A stretch of 14,850 nucleotides of DNA from contig CAJUJG010000045.1 of the NCBI GenBank assembly GCA_910586715.1, positions 1 to 14,850 on the forward strand, in the 5' to 3' direction. The DNA is from an uncultured Lachnospiraceae bacterium. GTDB lineage: Bacteria > Bacillota > Clostridia > Lachnospirales > Lachnospiraceae. The notes under the pieces are model-generated. The model made no database searches. It saw only the letters and a list, made by a program, of their open reading frames with translations, and was not told where the DNA came from. This document shows positions 6,208 through 14,400 of the stretch, piece after piece. Position 1 is the stretch's first letter; each line of letters starts with the position of its first letter. A program made the position numbers and the translations under genes.

Positions 6208-6384
6208 ATGCACACGGGCACCCAAAGGAAATATGTCATCAAACCGATAAATCGGTTTGATGACGGGTGCCCGGCGCGACGAGTAGGGGAAGATGAATCT
6301 TCTCTACTCGATTATGCATACGGGCATCTAAGTGATGAGAGTTACATAAGATTACATAGAAAATCTTGGAAAGGGAATGCTGAT
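6206..6384 (+). promoter_or_regulatory. Structured frr-uppS intergenic element with alternative pairings
   Basis: This stretch before uppS is dense in strong pairings. CGGGCACCC (6215-6223) pairs perfectly with GGGTGCCCG (6265-6273), enclosing an inner 14-base arm (6235-6248) that pairs perfectly with 6251-6264. A second hairpin has CGAGTAG (6280-6286) / CTACTCG (6304-6310) plus AAGAT/ATCTT inside. The 5' end TTATGCACACGGGCACC (6206-6222) is repeated as TTATGCATACGGGCATC (6312-6328), so the second copy can also pair with 6266-6273 (one G-U). Downstream come a tandem TTACATA pair (6342-6358) and an AAGATT/AATCTT stem (6348-6367) next to the uppS ribosome binding site. I do not recognise a named riboswitch class. 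It may be a cis-regulatory leader or a palindromic intergenic repeat. Confidence 0.55.
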
Positions 6385-7101
6385 ATGGAAAGGAACGTAC
6401 CAAATCATGTGGCGATTATTCTCGACGGAAACGGGCGTTGGGCAAAGGCGAAGGGGCTTCCGCGCACAGCCGGACATATTCAGGGGGCAAAGGCAGTGGA
6501 GGCAATCTGTGAGGACGCTTATAATATGGGTATCAATTATCTTACAGTGTATGCGTTTTCGACAGAAAACTGGAACCGTCCCGAGAAGGAAGTGGAAATG
6601 CTGATGAAGCTGCTGCGCGATTACATGAAAAACAGCTTGAAGCGTGCGCAGAAAAACAATATGTGTGTCAGGGTTTTGGGCGATAAATCAGAGCTTGCGG
6701 CGGATATTCAAAAGAGTATCTATGAGCTGGAGGAAGCAACGAAAAAGAATACGGGGCTTCATTTTCAGATTGCGATTAATTACGGAAGCCGAGACGAGAT
6801 TACAAGGGCGGTAAAAAAGCTTTTGGAACAGGTGGAACAGGGAAAGCTTTCGGCAGCGGAGATTGATGAGCAGCGCATTGCGGCAGAGCTTGATACGGCG
6901 GGGCTGCCGGACCCTGACCTGATGATACGCACTTCGGGAGAACAGCGAATATCAAATTTCATGCTTTGGCAGCTTGCGTATGCAGAATTTTATTATACTT
7001 CCGTGCCTTGGCCTGACTTTGACAAGGCGGAGCTTGAGAAGGCAGTGCTGGCTTACAATAACAGGGACAGAAGATTTGGACTTGTCAAGGAGGAAGGTTG
7101 A
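6385..7101 (+). CDS. uppS: Isoprenyl transferase, undecaprenyl diphosphate synthase
   Basis: This cis-prenyltransferase adds isopentenyl diphosphate units to farnesyl diphosphate to make the C55 carrier used for peptidoglycan and other wall polymers. The 238-residue protein has the catalytic VAIILDGNGRW (9-19; D14), AFSTENWNRP (57-66), INYGSRDEI (131-139) and RTSGEQRISNF (182-192). The frame is open upstream to 6208, but I placed the start at 6385 because family members begin at this point (x-PNHVAIILDGNGRW), an AAGGGA (6371-6376) lies 8 bases upstream, and the extra 59 residues would be translated from the palindromic intergenic element. Its stop is directly adjacent to cdsA, indicating cotranscription. 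Confidence 0.96.
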   Translation: MERNVPNHVAIILDGNGRWAKAKGLPRTAGHIQGAKAVEAICEDAYNMGINYLTVYAFSTENWNRPEKEVEMLMKLLRDYMKNSLKRAQKNNMCVRVLGDKSELAADIQKSIYELEEATKKNTGLHFQIAINYGSRDEITRAVKKLLEQVEQGKLSAAEIDEQRIAAELDTAGLPDPDLMIRTSGEQRISNFMLWQLAYAEFYYTSVPWPDFDKAELEKAVLAYNNRDRRFGLVKEEG

Positions 7102-7109
7102 TTATAAAA

Positions 7110-7964
7110 ATGAGTATTTTTGGAAAAATCAGCAAGGAGAGGACAGTCAGTGCGGTAATTTTGGCGGCAGCGGCGCTTGCGTCAATTCTTCCAGGCGGCA
7201 TGATTCTTGCCTTGACTTTGTATGTGGTGTCAATTATCGGATTTTTGGAGCTGACGAAGGTGTGCGGTGTGAGAGTGCGCAAAGCGTCAGGGGATTATGG
7301 GAAAATGAATGCGCTTGAACTGGCGGGCATCGGATGTATTACGTTGTACTATGGGGTTACGTATTTGGCACAGGATACGTCGTACGCTATGCCGCTTGTG
7401 ATATGGATGTTAATCGTACTGATGTTTGTATATGTATTCGGTTTTTCGAAATATCATGCAAATCAGGTGATGAATACGTACTTTTCGCTGATTTATGCGC
7501 CTGTGATGCTGTCGTTTGTGTTTTTGACAAGGCAGTTGGAAAATGGGATTTATTTGGTGTGGATGATTTTTATCAGCTCTTGGATTTCGGATACGTGTGC
7601 ATATTTGGTGGGTGTGATGATTGGAAAGCATAAGCTGGCTCCGGTGCTTAGCCCTAAAAAGTCGATTGAGGGCGCGGTGGGCGGCGTAGTCGGTGCGGCT
7701 GCTGCGGGAGCGCTGTTTGGGGCGTATTTGGACAGTGCGCTTTTTACGGAGAACTTTGTTGTTTTACTTACAGTTGTGGGCGGCGTAGGTTCCGTTATTT
7801 CACAGGTAGGGGATTTGGCTGCATCCGCGATTAAGAGAAATCATGAGATTAAGGACTACGGAAAACTGATTCCGGGGCACGGCGGGATTATGGATCGGTT
7901 TGACAGCGTGATTTTTACGGCGCCGATTACGTATTTTTTGATTATAATGCTCGGAAATATTTAA
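7110..7964 (+). CDS. cdsA: Phosphatidate cytidylyltransferase (CDP-diacylglycerol synthase)
   Basis: CdsA joins CTP and phosphatidic acid to form CDP-diacylglycerol, the branch-point precursor of bacterial phospholipids, in the inner membrane. The 284-residue protein is mostly hydrophobic with multiple membrane segments. Near the C-terminus it carries the family signature: SAIKRNHEIKDYGKLIPGHG followed by GIMDRFD. I chose the ATG at 7110. A TTG at 7098 overlapping the uppS stop is possible, but it would be only 3 bases from AAGGAGG (7088-7094). From the ATG, GGAAGG (7092-7097) is 12 bases away, somewhat long, so the start is less certain than the identity. It lies immediately after uppS. Confidence 0.93.
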   Translation: MSIFGKISKERTVSAVILAAAALASILPGGMILALTLYVVSIIGFLELTKVCGVRVRKASGDYGKMNALELAGIGCITLYYGVTYLAQDTSYAMPLVIWMLIVLMFVYVFGFSKYHANQVMNTYFSLIYAPVMLSFVFLTRQLENGIYLVWMIFISSWISDTCAYLVGVMIGKHKLAPVLSPKKSIEGAVGGVVGAAAAGALFGAYLDSALFTENFVVLLTVVGGVGSVISQVGDLAASAIKRNHEIKDYGKLIPGHGGIMDRFDSVIFTAPITYFLIIMLGNI

Positions 7965-7988
7965 TATACTATATGGAGGATAACGAAA

Positions 7989-9131
7989 GTGAAAAAAATT
8001 GCGATACTCGGTTCTACCGGTTCGATTGGCACGCAGACACTGGAGATTGTGCGGGAAAATCCTGACCTTGAGGTTGTGGGGCTTGCGGCTGGTGCAAATA
8101 TTGATTTGTTTGAACGGCAGGTGCGGGAATTCCAGCCAAAGCTTGTATCTTTACAGAGCGAGGCGGCGTGCAGGGAGCTGAGAACAAGGCTTGCGGATAT
8201 GCAGGTTGCGGTTGTGTGCGGTATGGACGGACTGATTCAGATTGCCGAGATGGAGGAGTCGCAGGTGCTTGTGACGGCGATTGTGGGGATGATTGGCATT
8301 CGTCCGACAATTGCGGCGATTCAGAAGGGAAAGGACATTGCGCTTGCAAATAAAGAGACGCTTGTGACAGCAGGGCATATTATTATTCCGCTCGCAAAGG
8401 AGCGGGGCGTGTCCATCCTTCCGGTTGACAGTGAGCATAGTGCGATTTTCCAGTCCTTGCAGGGCGAAAACAGAGAACGGGTGAGCAGGCTTTTGATTAC
8501 GGCTTCGGGCGGACCGTTCCGGGGAAAAACAAGAGAGCAGCTTGAGACGGTGCGGCTTGAGGATGCGTTGCATCATCCAAACTGGTCAATGGGAAATAAG
8601 ATTACGATTGACTCCGCAACGCTTGTTAATAAAGGACTTGAAGTTATGGAAGCAAAGTGGCTTTTCGGCGTGGATTTGGATCAGATACAGGTCGTTGTAC
8701 ATCCGCAGAGTATTATTCATTCGATGGTGGAGTATGTGGACGGCGGCATTATGGCGCAGCTTGGTATGCCGGACATGAAGCTGCCGATACAGTATGCGCT
8801 CTTTTATCCGGACAGACGGCCGATGAAGGGTGAGAGGGTGGATTTTTATGCACTTGGAAGCATTACGTTTGAACGGCCGGACATGGAGACCTTTACGGGG
8901 CTGAAGCTTGCGATGCGTGCGGCTGGTGAGGGCGGAAGCGTTCCAACGGTGTTTAACGCGGCAAACGAGAAGGCGGTGAGCCTGTTTTTGAACAAAAAGA
9001 TACGGTTTCTTCAGATTGCGGAGATTATTGAGATGTGTATGGATGCGCATAAACGGATTGAGGCTCCGAATGTGGAGGAAATTCTTGCAAGTGAGCAGGA
9101 AACGTACGAACTGATTGCGACGAAATTTTGA
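7989..9131 (+). CDS. dxr: 1-deoxy-D-xylulose 5-phosphate reductoisomerase
   Basis: Dxr catalyses the first committed step of the MEP pathway: NADPH-dependent rearrangement and reduction of DXP to 2-C-methyl-D-erythritol 4-phosphate. The 380-residue protein has the nucleotide-binding GSTGSIGTQTLEI (8-20), ANKETLV (120-126), the metal-binding LPVDSEHSAIFQ (144-155; D147, E149), TASGGPFR (171-178), HHPNWSMGNKITIDSATLVN (195-214) and NKGLEVMEAKWLF (214-226; E218). The key residues for catalysis all appear intact. It begins with GTG at 7989, supported by GGAGG (7975-7979) 9 bases upstream and by the family-like start. It is part of the uppS-cdsA-dxr-rseP-ispG array, where dxr and ispG supply the isoprenoid units used by UppS. 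Confidence 0.97.
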   Translation: MKKIAILGSTGSIGTQTLEIVRENPDLEVVGLAAGANIDLFERQVREFQPKLVSLQSEAACRELRTRLADMQVAVVCGMDGLIQIAEMEESQVLVTAIVGMIGIRPTIAAIQKGKDIALANKETLVTAGHIIIPLAKERGVSILPVDSEHSAIFQSLQGENRERVSRLLITASGGPFRGKTREQLETVRLEDALHHPNWSMGNKITIDSATLVNKGLEVMEAKWLFGVDLDQIQVVVHPQSIIHSMVEYVDGGIMAQLGMPDMKLPIQYALFYPDRRPMKGERVDFYALGSITFERPDMETFTGLKLAMRAAGEGGSVPTVFNAANEKAVSLFLNKKIRFLQIAEIIEMCMDAHKRIEAPNVEEILASEQETYELIATKF

Positions 9132-9150
9132 TGGGAGTAGAGAATAGAGC

Positions 9151-10248
9151 ATGGTAATGACAATAATCGTATTTATACTTGTATTTGGCGTAGTGGTGAT
9201 TTCGCATGAGTTAGGGCATTTTCTCATTGCAAAGCTCAACGGTATCAGGGTGCTTGAGTTTGCGATTGGTATGGGACCTTCGATTGTGAAGTTTACAAAA
9301 GGGGGGACGCGCTATGTCCTGAAGCTTTTGCCGATTGGCGGGGCGTGTATGTTTGAGGGCGAGGACGGCGTGTATGAGAAGAAGGATGAGGATGGCAAGG
9401 AGAATGCGAAAGCGCCATCCGAGACCGGGGCGCTTGGAAAAGCCTTTAACGAGGTGAACGTGTGGGCAAGGATTGCGACGGTGTTTGCCGGACCGTTTTT
9501 TAATATTATTCTTGCGTTCTTGCTTTCGTTGATTGTGGTCGGTTTTTCCGGTGAAATCCTTCCGGTTGTGCATTCGATTACCGAAGGATACCCTGCACAG
9601 GAGGCGGGGCTGCTTCCAGGAGACGTGATTACGCATGTGGACGGCGAACGTGTTTTTTTACAGGGAGAGGTGACGATTGCTTCGGCGATGAACAAGGGCG
9701 AGCCGATGGAGATTGCGTATCGGCGCGGCAATGAAGAGCATACGGCAACGGTTTTGCCGAAATTTAGCAGCGACGATAACCGGTACTATATCGGGTTTAC
9801 AATCGGTGAAACAATCGAGTGTAAAGGGTTTGACCTGATTAAGTATAGCGCGCTTGAGGTGCGTTACTGGCTGAAAGCGACAGTAAAGAGTCTGATTATG
9901 CTCGTTCAGGGAAAGCTTTCTGCAAATGATTTGTCAGGACCTGTGGGAATTGCGGTGACGATTGACGAAACGATTGATACCGTAAAGCCGTACGGGATTT
10001 CGTCGGTGGTGCTTACGATGATTAATTTTGCCGTACTGTTAAGCGTGAACCTGGGCGTGATGAATCTGCTCCCGCTTCCGGCGCTTGACGGGGGCAGACT
10101 GCTGTTTATGCTTGTAGAGGTGGTGCGCGGGAAGCCGGTGCCGCCGGAGAAGGAAGGCGTTGTGCATTTTGTGGGATTTGTGTTATTGATGATGCTTATG
10201 GTATTTGTGCTTTATAATGATATTGCGCGTATTTTTGCGCAAGGCTAA
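9151..10248 (+). CDS. rseP: Site-2 intramembrane zinc metalloprotease, RseP/RasP family
   Basis: Family members cut membrane-spanning substrates such as anti-sigma factors and signal-peptide remnants within the bilayer. The 365-residue protein has the zinc motif HELGH (19-23) in the first membrane helix, a short PDZ domain (about 130-200, with PAQEAGLLPGDVI), and the second active-site motif NLLPLPALDGG (305-315; D313) in a late helix. Hydrophobic segments lie near 1-20, 110-135, 285-310 and 335-355. The start ATG at 9151 lies behind a weak GGGAG (9133-9137, 13 bases away); an alternative ATG is two codons later. In Bacillus this gene is rasP. Its substrate here is unknown, as no anti-sigma gene is in view. 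Confidence 0.95.
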   Translation: MVMTIIVFILVFGVVVISHELGHFLIAKLNGIRVLEFAIGMGPSIVKFTKGGTRYVLKLLPIGGACMFEGEDGVYEKKDEDGKENAKAPSETGALGKAFNEVNVWARIATVFAGPFFNIILAFLLSLIVVGFSGEILPVVHSITEGYPAQEAGLLPGDVITHVDGERVFLQGEVTIASAMNKGEPMEIAYRRGNEEHTATVLPKFSSDDNRYYIGFTIGETIECKGFDLIKYSALEVRYWLKATVKSLIMLVQGKLSANDLSGPVGIAVTIDETIDTVKPYGISSVVLTMINFAVLLSVNLGVMNLLPLPALDGGRLLFMLVEVVRGKPVPPEKEGVVHFVGFVLLMMLMVFVLYNDIARIFAQG

Positions 10249-10305
10249 AGATTAAAGATTTTTTCACGTGGTAGATTGGTAATATGGAAAATATTGGAGG
10301 AAAAG

Positions 10306-11373
10306 ATGGTTCGGGATCATACAAAAGTAGTTCAGATAGGGAATAAGGTTATAGGCGGCGGAAATCCGGTTTTAATTCAATCGATGACAAATACAAAGAC
10401 GAATGACGTGGCGGCGACGGTAGCTCAGATTCATCGTCTTGAGACGGCAGGGTGTGAGATTATCCGCTGCACGGTGCCGGATATGGATGCGGCAAAAGCA
10501 GTGGCGCAGATTAAGAAGGAGATTTCCATTCCACTGGTTGCGGATATTCATTTTGATTATAAGATGGCGATTGCGGCAATGGAGAACGGCGCTGACAAAA
10601 TCCGTATTAATCCCGGGAATATCGGAAGCCGGGATAAGGTGGCGGAAGTTGTACGTGCGGCGAAGGAACGCAATATTCCGATCCGCGTTGGAGTGAACAG
10701 CGGTTCGCTTGAGAAGGAGCTTGTTGAAAAATATCATGGAGTGACTGCGCAGGGACTTGTAGAGAGTGCACTTGATAAGGTGCGGCAGATTGAGGATTTG
10801 GGATATGATAATCTGGTAATCAGTATCAAGTCTTCTGATGTAATGATGTGTGTAAAGGCGCATGAGCTGCTTGCAGGTCAAATGAAGTATCCGCTCCATG
10901 TGGGCATTACGGAGTCGGGAACAGTCACAAGCGGAAATATTAAGTCGGCTGTGGGGCTTGGCATTATTTTAAATCAGGGCATTGGAGATACAATTCGTGT
11001 ATCCCTTACGGGGGACCCGGTTGAAGAGATTAAGAGCGCGAAGCTGATTTTGCGCACGCTTGGGCTTCGCAAAGGCGGGATTGAGGTGGTGTCTTGTCCG
11101 ACGTGCGGCAGGACGAATATTGATTTAATCGGGCTTGCCAATCAGGTGGAAAACATGGTTCAGGGTTATGACCTTGACATTAAGGTAGCGGTTATGGGCT
11201 GCGCGGTGAACGGACCGGGAGAGGCGAAAGAGGCGGACATCGGCATAGCGGGCGGTATCGGTGAAGGGCTTTTGATTAAGAAGGGCGAGATTGTGAAAAA
11301 GGTGCCGGAAAGCGCGCTTTTGGCGACGTTGCAGGAAGAACTTGACGCATGGGAAAAAACTAAGAAACTCTAA
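10306..11373 (+). CDS. ispG: 4-hydroxy-3-methylbut-2-enyl diphosphate synthase
   Basis: IspG (GcpE) converts methylerythritol cyclodiphosphate to HMBPP, the next-to-last MEP step, using a [4Fe-4S] cluster. The 355-residue protein has an N-terminal TIM-barrel with QSMTNTKTNDVAATVAQI (25-42) and a C-terminal reductase-like cluster domain. Three cysteines, C264 and C267 (SCPTCGRTNIDL) and C299 (MGCAVNGPGEAKEADIG), together with E306, match the known cluster ligands. I chose the ATG at 10306 with GGAGG (10296-10300) 5 bases upstream; an upstream in-frame TTG adds non-family residues. It sits between rseP and polC, where Bacillus subtilis has proS. Two hairpins follow it. Confidence 0.96.
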   Translation: MVRDHTKVVQIGNKVIGGGNPVLIQSMTNTKTNDVAATVAQIHRLETAGCEIIRCTVPDMDAAKAVAQIKKEISIPLVADIHFDYKMAIAAMENGADKIRINPGNIGSRDKVAEVVRAAKERNIPIRVGVNSGSLEKELVEKYHGVTAQGLVESALDKVRQIEDLGYDNLVISIKSSDVMMCVKAHELLAGQMKYPLHVGITESGTVTSGNIKSAVGLGIILNQGIGDTIRVSLTGDPVEEIKSAKLILRTLGLRKGGIEVVSCPTCGRTNIDLIGLANQVENMVQGYDLDIKVAVMGCAVNGPGEAKEADIGIAGGIGEGLLIKKGEIVKKVPESALLATLQEELDAWEKTKKL

Positions 11374-11394
11374 AAGCGGCAAAGGACGCCGCTT
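11374..11394 (+). terminator. GC-rich hairpin directly after ispG
   Basis: AAGCGGC (11374-11380) pairs perfectly with GCCGCTT (11388-11394) around a seven-base loop, starting immediately after the ispG stop codon. No T-run follows, so it may be a 3'-end stabiliser or processing signal, or a weak pause, more than a full terminator. Confidence 0.45.
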
Positions 11395-11414
11395 AAGAGA
11401 TTTCTAAGTTTTTG

Positions 11415-11442
11415 AAAGAATGCCAGGTGCAGGCATTCTTTT
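11415..11442 (+). terminator. Terminator-like hairpin between ispG and polC
   Basis: AAAGAATGCC (11415-11424) pairs perfectly with GGCATTCTTT (11432-11441) around a seven-base loop. The end of the stem is a CTTTT run at 11438-11442, then GCG. The shape is that of a Rho-independent terminator with a short U-tract. Only 27 bases remain before the polC start and I find no full promoter there, so polC is probably transcribed by read-through, with this hairpin lowering its level. Confidence 0.6.
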
Positions 11443-11469
11443 GCGTAAATAAGATAGAGATGAGGACGA

Positions 11470-14400
11470 ATGGAAAAGAGATTTTTTGAGGCATTTCCTA
11501 ATTTGAAGCTTGAAGGTGTACTGCATGATTTGTGTGAGCAGACGGTAGTGGAGAAAATTACTGCCACAAGAAGAAAGGATTTGCTGCGCATCTATATCCG
11601 CAGTGCGCGTTTGATTGAAAAAGAACATATTTATCGCATGGAGCACGAGATTAAGAAGCAGTTTTTTGCGCAGGATACTATTACGATAAAAATTTATGAG
11701 CGGTTTGTGCTGTCGGGACAGTATACGCCAGAGAAGCTTATGGATCTTTATAAGGAGAGCATACTGCTTGAATTAAAAGCGTGTGAACATATGCTTTATA
11801 CGATGTTTTGTCAGGCGGACATAAATTTTTTGGATGAGGGCACAATGGAGCTTGTCCTTGAGGACGGCGTGATTGCAAAGTCCAAGGAGGATGCGCTTGT
11901 CGGAATTTTGGATAAGGTGATGAACGAGCGCTGCGGATTTCGCGTAAAGTTTCTTGTTTCGTATAAGGAAGCGAAGACGGGAAAATATAAGGAGGACGAT
12001 GAAATCCGCATTCAGAAGATTGTGGAGCATATCACAAGCCGTATCGGTGCGGCAGACGCGGGCGCGGACCATGAGAGCGAACCGGCATTGACCCCAAAAG
12101 TCAACAACAAGGGCGCAGCCGCAGAAAAAAAGGAGACTTCTTCTCCTTCTTTTTCAGTGGAGAAAAAAGGTTTTCAGCGTGCTGACAACGGTAAAGACAG
12201 AGGCTTTCAGAGAAGGGCGCTCAAGCGTTCCGATAATCCGAATGTTATTTTCGGGCGTGATTTTGAGGACGAGACAATCAATATTGAAGAAATTTGGGGC
12301 GAGATGGGCGAGGTTGCCATCCGCGGCAAGGTGCGTGTGCTTGATAAGCGTGAGATCCGCAATGAGCGGACGATTGTGAGCTTTGAGATTACGGATTTTA
12401 CGGACACGATTAAGGTGAAAATGTTTGTGCACAACGAGCAGCTTTCGGAGCTTTTGAACGAGCTGAAGGAAGGCGGTTTTTACAGGCTGAAAGGCGTTAC
12501 GGTGAACGATACGTTTGACAGGGAGCTGACAATCGGTTCGGTGGTCGGTGTGGCAAAAATACCGGATTTTACGACGGTGCGTATGGACAACAGTGCAAAA
12601 AAACGCGTGGAGCTGCACTGTCATACGAAAATGAGCGATATGGACGGCGTTTCAGACGTGAAGGATATTATCAAACGCGCAAAGAAGTGGGGGCATAAGG
12701 CGATTGCCATAACGGATCACGGATGTGTGCAGGCGTTTACCGATGCGAACCATAGCGTTTCGCCGGATGATGATTTTAAAATTATTTACGGTGTGGAAGG
12801 GTATCTTGTAGATGATTCCAAAGAAATCGTGACGAATAATAAGGGACAGACACTTGACGAGACGTTTGTGGTGTTTGACATTGAGACGACGGGCTTTTCG
12901 CCGGTCACGAACCGCATTATAGAAATTGGTGCGGTGAAGGTAAAAGCGGGAGAAATTGTTGAGCGGTTTTCAACGTTTGTCAATCCGGAAGTACCGATAC
13001 CGTTTGAGATTGAAAAGCTGACAGGCATTAACGACAGTATGGTAATGGAAGCGCAGACGATTGAGACTGTGCTTGCGGAGTTTCTTGCGTTTGTGGGGGA
13101 TGCGGTTTTGGTCGCGCATAATGCAGGCTTTGACGTGGGTTTTATACAGGAGAACGCAAAGCGGCAGGGGATTGCGACGGATTTTACGTATGTGGATACC
13201 GTGGGAACTGCGCGGACGCTGCTTACGGGGCAGGCGAAATATACGCTTGACGCGGTGGCAAAGACGCTTGGCATATCGCTTGAAAATCATCATCGTGCGG
13301 TGGACGATGCAGAGTGTACGGCGCAGATTTTCGTTAAATTGATAGCAATGTTGAAAAAGGACGGTGTGGAGACGCTTGCGGCATTGAATGAACTTGGCAA
13401 AACGAGTGTGAATGCGGTGCGCAAGCTTCACTCGTATCATATTATCATTCTTGCCAAAAATCAGACGGGCAGGATTAATCTGTACAAGCTGATTTCGGCA
13501 TCGCATTTGACGTATTTTTATAAACGTCCGTTGATTCCGAAAACGCTGATTGAACAGTACAGAGAGGGACTGATTATCGGAAGCGCCTGCGAAGCGGGAG
13601 AGCTGTTCCGGGCACTTCTTGACGGGCAGGGCGATGAGCGGATTGCCGAAATTGTAAAGTTTTATGATTATTTGGAGATACAGCCGATTGGAAATAATAA
13701 GTTTATGATTGCGTCGGAGCGGCACAGGGATATTCACTCGGAGGAAGATTTGATTGCGCTCAACAAGCGGGTTGTGAAGCTTGGCGAGCAGTTTCATAAG
13801 CCGGTGGTGGCGACGTGCGACGTACATTTTTTGGACCCGCAGGATGAGGTATACCGCCGCATTATTATGACGGGTAAGGGGTTTAAGGATGCGGATGATC
13901 AGGCGCCGCTTTACCTGCGTACGACGCAGGAGATGCTGGACGAGTTTGCGTACTATCTTGGAAGCGAGAAGGCGGAGGAGATTGTGGTGACAAACACAAA
14001 CCGGATTGCCGACATGTGTGATAAAATCACGCCGGTACGTCCTGATAAGTGTCCGCCTGTGATTGAGAACAGTGACCAGCAGCTGCGCGACATCTGCTAC
14101 CGCAAGGCGTATGAGATGTATGGAAAGCCGTTGCCGGATATTGTGGAGGCACGGCTGGAGCGAGAACTCAATTCCATTATCAGCAACGGCTTTGCCGTGA
14201 TGTATATTATTGCGCAGAAGCTTGTGTGGAAGTCAGTGGAGGACGGTTATTTAGTAGGCTCGCGAGGGTCTGTCGGTTCTTCTTTTGTGGCGACGATGGC
14301 GGGAATTACGGAGGTGAATCCGCTCAGTCCGCATTATTATTGCAAAAAATGCCATTACAGCGACTTTGATTCGGAGGAAGTGAAGAAGTATGCAGGAATG

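Noticed and set aside
6215..6273. Hammerhead-like strings (GAAA, GTC, TGATGA) in the intergenic element
   Set aside because: The strings come in a permuted order but there is no room for stem III between GAAA and GTC, and the TGATGA is fully explained by the perfect palindrome with GTCATCA.
8586..9239. 217-residue open frame on the minus strand
   Set aside because: Antisense shadow of dxr and the start of rseP, with biased composition and no recognisable domain.
10223..10242. TTGCGC/GCGCAA inverted repeat at the end of rseP, with a T-run about 15 bases on
   Set aside because: The stem is inside the coding sequence and the T-run is too far away for a Rho-independent terminator.
12970..13827. 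285-residue open frame on the minus strand
   Set aside because: It lies wholly within polC's exonuclease and PHP coding region, and its Arg/His-rich composition is typical of an antisense shadow.
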